A stretch of DNA of 7,657 nt, from the NCBI GenBank assembly GCA_012026855.1, contig VEOV01000138.1, forward strand, positions 1-7,657, written 5' to 3'. Numbering within the stretch: position 1 is the first letter of the stretch; each line of letters opens with the position of its first letter. Of the stretch, positions 4,574 to 7,657 are shown in pieces. This stretch comes from Geobacter sp. (lineage in GTDB: Bacteria; Desulfobacterota; Desulfuromonadia; Geobacterales; DSM-12255). The notes beneath the pieces are model-generated. The model worked only from the letters and a program-made list of their open reading frames with translations, was not told where the DNA came from and did not search any database. A program made the position numbers and the translations under genes.

Positions 4574-7027
4574 ATGGAAATAGCAATGGAAGGATTACAG
4601 GAATCTGAAGAGCTGAAGATACCGGATAAGCTGCCTCTTCTCCCTGTCAGGGATGTAGTTGTCTACCCCTATATGATACTGCCGCTTTTTGTAGGGCGCG
4701 AGATGTCGATCAATGCCGTTGACAAGGCCCTGGCCGGCGAGCGGCTGATTTTTCTGGCGACCCAGAAGGATGTGGGTGACGAGGATCCGACCCCTGAGGC
4801 GATTTATCAGGTTGGCACTGTGGCCATGATCATGAGGATGCTGAAGCTACCGGACGGACGGGTGAAAATCCTCGTTCAGGGTCTTGCCAAAGCCAGGATA
4901 GTTTCCTTTGAGACCGTGGATTCATGCTATCAGGTCAGTATTGAAAGAATCATTGAGCCGCCGGCGCCCGACGAGAGTCTGGAACTTGAGGCCCTGGTGC
5001 GTGCTGTGAAAGACCAGTTGGGCAAGATTATCGCCCTGGGGAAGCAGATCTCCCCGGAGGTAATCGTTATTGTCGAGAATATGCAGGATATTGGCAGTCT
5101 TGCCGATCTTGTTTCCAGCAATATCGGCCTCAGGGTTGAGGAGGCGCAGGCGCTGCTGGAGATTACCGACCCTGTGGAACGTTTGACCAAGGTCAATGAA
5201 CTGCTGGCCAAGGAGCATGAACTGCTCAGCATGCAGGCCAAGATTCAGACTGCCGCCAAGGAGGAGATGGGCAAGAGCCAGAAGGAGTACTATCTCCGCG
5301 AGCAGCTGCGCGCCATACAGAATGAGCTGGGTGAAACCGACTCCCGCTCCGAGGAGATGGCCGAGATTCGCAAGGCGATCGAAGCGGCCAACATGCCGAA
5401 AAATATCGAGAAGGAGGCGCTGAAACAGCTGGGTCGACTGGAGCAGATGCACCCGGATTCAGCCGAGTCCGGCATGTTGCGCACCTTCCTGGACTGGATG
5501 GTGGAAATCCCGTGGAGCAAGTCGACCCGTGATTCCCTCGATATCAAGCGGGCCCAGGTCATTCTCAACGAGGATCACTTTGGTCTGGAGAAGATCAAGG
5601 AGCGGATTCTCGAATTTCTCGCCGTACGCAAATTGCGCAAGAAGATGAAAGGGCCGATACTCTGCTTTGTCGGTCCGCCGGGGGTAGGCAAGACCTCCCT
5701 GGGCAAATCCATCGCCCGGTCCATGGGCCGGAAATTTGTCAGGATGTCACTTGGCGGCATGCGGGACGAGGCGGAAATCCGCGGCCACAGGCGTACCTAT
5801 GTGGGGGCGCTGCCCGGCAGGATCATCCAGGGGTTGAAGCAGGCAGCCACCAACAATCCGGTATTCATGCTGGATGAGCTGGACAAGCTCGGTTCGGATT
5901 TCCGCGGCGACCCGTCGTCAGCCCTGCTGGAGGTACTTGATCCGGAACAGAATTTCATGTTTTCCGACCACTACATCAACCTGCCGTTCAACCTGTCCAA
6001 TGTAATGTTCATTGCCACGGCCAACCAGGTCGATACCATCCCCGGCCCGCTGCTTGACAGGATGGAGGTCATCCACCTCTCCGGCTACACCGAAGAAGAG
6101 AAGCTGGAAATTGCCAAAAGATATCTTGTCCTTCGCCAGACTAAGGAGAATGGTATTTCGGCCAAAGATATCTCCTTTACCGATGAGGCGATCAAGGCGT
6201 TGATTGCCGGTTATACCAGAGAGGCCGGGCTGCGTAATCTGGAACGGGAAATAGGCAGCGTCTGCCGCAAGGTTGCCAGAAAGATCGCCGAAGGTGAAAA
6301 GCGGCGCTTCATGATTAATGCGGCCAATGTGAGCAAATTCCTCGGTCCGCCGAAAATTCTCCGTGAACTGGAGATGGAAAAGAATGAAATAGGTCTTGTT
6401 ACCGGTCTTGCCTGGACCCCTGTGGGGGGAGAGACCCTGCATGTCGAAGCTACTGTCATGAACGGCAAGGGGGGATTGACCCTGACCGGGCATCTTGGGG
6501 ATGTCATGAAGGAGTCTGTGCAGGCGGCACTCTCCTGGATACGCTCCAAAGGGAAGGAGCTTAACCTCAGTGACGATCTGTTCCAGAACATAGAGATTCA
6601 TGTCCATGTTCCGGCCGGAGCTATTCCGAAAGACGGCCCCTCCGCCGGCATTACCATGGCCACGGCCCTTGTGTCGGCACTGACCAAGACCCCGGTGCGC
6701 AAGGATATCGCCATGACCGGCGAAATAACCCTGCGGGGGAAGGTGCTCCCCATCGGCGGACTCAAGGAGAAGAATCTTGCTGCCATCAGGGGGGGGATCA
6801 AGCGGGTTGTCATTCCTGCACAGAACGAAAAGGATCTGGCCGATATCCCGAAAACGATCCTGAAAAAGATCGATATCGTCATGGTGAAAGAGGTTGAGGA
6901 GGTGCTTAAGCTGGCTTTGGAAAATTTCAGTTTTTCACAGCCGGAGTCCCCCGTGCCCCCGGCAACCAAGAAACGGAGTGCCACAGCAAAGGTCCTGGTG
7001 ACAAACCGTAAAGGGGTTACAGCTTGA
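4574..7027 (+). CDS. lon: ATP-dependent protease Lon
   Basis: This 817-residue cytoplasmic AAA+ serine protease forms hexamers that unfold and degrade damaged and regulatory proteins. The N-terminal substrate-binding domain opens at KLPLLPVRDVVVYPYMILPL (19-38), and a helical/coiled-coil linker covers about 205-300. In the ATPase module, Walker A is GPPGVGKTS (367-375), Walker B FMLDELDK (431-438), sensor 1 is in IATAN (480-484), the arginine finger is near R496 and sensor 2 in AGLRNLER (551-558). The peptidase domain has the Ser-Lys dyad: Ser690 in PKDGPSAG and Lys733 in GGLKEK, spaced 43 residues apart as in the E. coli enzyme. The last 30 or so residues (from about 788) are a Pro/Lys/Ala-rich tail of low complexity, longer than in E. 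coli Lon. The ATG at 4574 follows AGGA by 6 nt; another ATG lies four codons on. The stop overlaps thiL by 4 bp. All catalytic residues are present, so it should be active. Confidence 0.98.
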   Translation: MEIAMEGLQESEELKIPDKLPLLPVRDVVVYPYMILPLFVGREMSINAVDKALAGERLIFLATQKDVGDEDPTPEAIYQVGTVAMIMRMLKLPDGRVKILVQGLAKARIVSFETVDSCYQVSIERIIEPPAPDESLELEALVRAVKDQLGKIIALGKQISPEVIVIVENMQDIGSLADLVSSNIGLRVEEAQALLEITDPVERLTKVNELLAKEHELLSMQAKIQTAAKEEMGKSQKEYYLREQLRAIQNELGETDSRSEEMAEIRKAIEAANMPKNIEKEALKQLGRLEQMHPDSAESGMLRTFLDWMVEIPWSKSTRDSLDIKRAQVILNEDHFGLEKIKERILEFLAVRKLRKKMKGPILCFVGPPGVGKTSLGKSIARSMGRKFVRMSLGGMRDEAEIRGHRRTYVGALPGRIIQGLKQAATNNPVFMLDELDKLGSDFRGDPSSALLEVLDPEQNFMFSDHYINLPFNLSNVMFIATANQVDTIPGPLLDRMEVIHLSGYTEEEKLEIAKRYLVLRQTKENGISAKDISFTDEAIKALIAGYTREAGLRNLEREIGSVCRKVARKIAEGEKRRFMINAANVSKFLGPPKILRELEMEKNEIGLVTGLAWTPVGGETLHVEATVMNGKGGLTLTGHLGDVMKESVQAALSWIRSKGKELNLSDDLFQNIEIHVHVPAGAIPKDGPSAGITMATALVSALTKTPVRKDIAMTGEITLRGKVLPIGGLKEKNLAAIRGGIKRVVIPAQNEKDLADIPKTILKKIDIVMVKEVEEVLKLALENFSFSQPESPVPPATKKRSATAKVLVTNRKGVTA
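7010..7016 (+). promoter_or_regulatory. Ribosome binding site of thiL supporting a TTG start
   Basis: AAAGGGG at 7010-7016, inside the last lon codons, lies 7 nt before the TTG at 7024. It supports TTG as the thiL start and translation coupled to termination of lon. Confidence 0.6.
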
Positions 7028-7657
7028 AACTCTCCTCCCTTGGGGAGTTCGGTTTCATAGACAGGCTCGCGGCGCAATGCGGCAGCGATCCTGCCCTTTT
7101 ACTGGGGATAGGGGATGATGCCGCTGCCTTCAGGGTGTCGGCAGGCAAGGTGCTGCTGGCTACTTCCGATCTCCTCGCCGAGGGGGTGCACTTTGACCTT
7201 GCCTGGAGCGACCCGTTTTCCCTCGGCAGGAAATCTCTGTCAGTAAATCTTTCCGACATTGCTGCCATGGGGGGGACGCCCAGATTTGCGCTCCTTGCCC
7301 TTGCCATTCCGAAAGATCTGCCGGTCGAATTCCTCGACGCATTCATGTCCGGTTTCCTGCAGCAGGCCGAGTCTTTTGGCGTCACCCTCATCGGTGGTGA
7401 TACCTCTTCCTCAAAGGGTGGGCTTTTTATCACGGTTACGCTCTTCGGCGAGCAGCATAGTGACAAAATTGTCAGTCGCAGTGGCGCTGTTGCCGGAGAT
7501 ATCATCTGTGTCAGCGGTACTGTCGGCGATGCGTCGCTCGGGCTGGAACTGCTGCGGAGTGGCATCAAGGAGGGTTGGGGGGTGCAGCGTCATCTTGACC
7601 CTACGCCAAGGGTTGCCCTCGGCATCGGACTTGCAAATGCAGGCCTGCCCTCTGCAA
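7024..7657 (+). CDS. thiL: Thiamine-monophosphate kinase (N-terminal two thirds, cut by window edge)
   Basis: The 211 visible codons are open to the right edge. The family is about 320-330 residues, so roughly a third is missing. ThiL phosphorylates thiamine monophosphate with ATP to make thiamine diphosphate, the active cofactor. Motifs run in family order: LGEFGFIDRL (6-15), GIGDDAA (28-34), TSDLLAEGVHF (47-57), NLSDIAAMGG (75-84), LIGGDTSSS (122-130), VSGTVGDA (163-170) and HLDPTPRV (190-197). The acidic residues in GDD, SD, SDIA and GGDT are the ones that hold Mg-ATP in this PurM-like fold. The TTG start at 7024 overlaps the lon TGA (TTGA) and has AAAGGGG upstream. No separate promoter is apparent, so it probably depends on lon transcription and translation. 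Coupling a vitamin-salvage kinase to a stress protease has no obvious functional logic and may be positional only. Confidence 0.94.
   Translation, partial: MKLSSLGEFGFIDRLAAQCGSDPALLLGIGDDAAAFRVSAGKVLLATSDLLAEGVHFDLAWSDPFSLGRKSLSVNLSDIAAMGGTPRFALLALAIPKDLPVEFLDAFMSGFLQQAESFGVTLIGGDTSSSKGGLFITVTLFGEQHSDKIVSRSGAVAGDIICVSGTVGDASLGLELLRSGIKEGWGVQRHLDPTPRVALGIGLANAGLPSA

Noticed and set aside
5918..6607. Long open frames on the minus strand opposite lon (also 4922-5452 and 6598-7077)
   Set aside because: They are opposite an intact, motif-complete Lon and their translations show no family features.
1..7657. CRISPR array, tRNA, riboswitch or mobile element
   Set aside because: I saw no regularly spaced repeats, no cloverleaf-like segments, no THI-box-like leader before thiL (which starts inside lon), and no transposase or terminal inverted repeats. 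Non-coding space is limited to spacers under about 235 bp.

Overview
The window looks like ordinary chromosome of a Geobacter-type bacterium (Desulfobacterota, Geobacterales). This is inferred from the gene set and protein style (futalosine-pathway menaquinone genes, a GspC-type secretion protein, a long TPR protein, a small heat shock protein next to lon) and from a moderately GC-rich composition. It is not based on a database match. There are six genes plus one more cut by the left edge. I see no RNA genes, insertion sequences, phage genes or CRISPR arrays.

Left part (1-2052): a partial gene on the minus strand encodes the N-terminus of a GspC-like type II secretion inner-membrane protein. 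Divergent from it, on the plus strand, is the overlapping pair mqnB-mqnD, encoding two enzymes of the futalosine route to menaquinone. The roughly 130-bp divergent spacer carries a candidate promoter in each direction. mqnB and mqnD overlap by 4 bp (TTGA), so they are probably translationally coupled.

Middle (2038-4144): a gene on the minus strand encodes an exported protein of about 624 residues. It has a signal peptide, about 15 tetratricopeptide repeats, and a strongly basic Lys/Ser/Gly/Thr-rich tail encoded by imperfect 18-nt repeats. Its 3' end overlaps the 3' end of mqnD by 15 bp, and a 7-bp GC hairpin sits in the overlap. Upstream of it, a 232-bp divergent spacer holds a good sigma70-type promoter for the TPR gene and a weaker extended -10 promoter for the genes on the right.

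Right part (4145-7657): a probable proteostasis operon contains a short Hsp20-family chaperone, the ATP-dependent protease Lon, and thiL (thiamine-monophosphate kinase, cut by the right edge). Spacing is 27 bp between hsp20 and lon, and lon and thiL overlap by 4 bp (again TTGA). The chaperone would hold unfolding proteins and Lon would degrade the damaged ones. thiL appears to be a metabolic passenger coupled to Lon translation.

I found no convincing undescribed system. The points most worth a second look are the basic tail of the TPR protein with the 86-nt adenine-free tract it imposes on the opposite strand, the missing C-terminal IXI motif of the Hsp20 protein, and the two TTGA start/stop overlaps.
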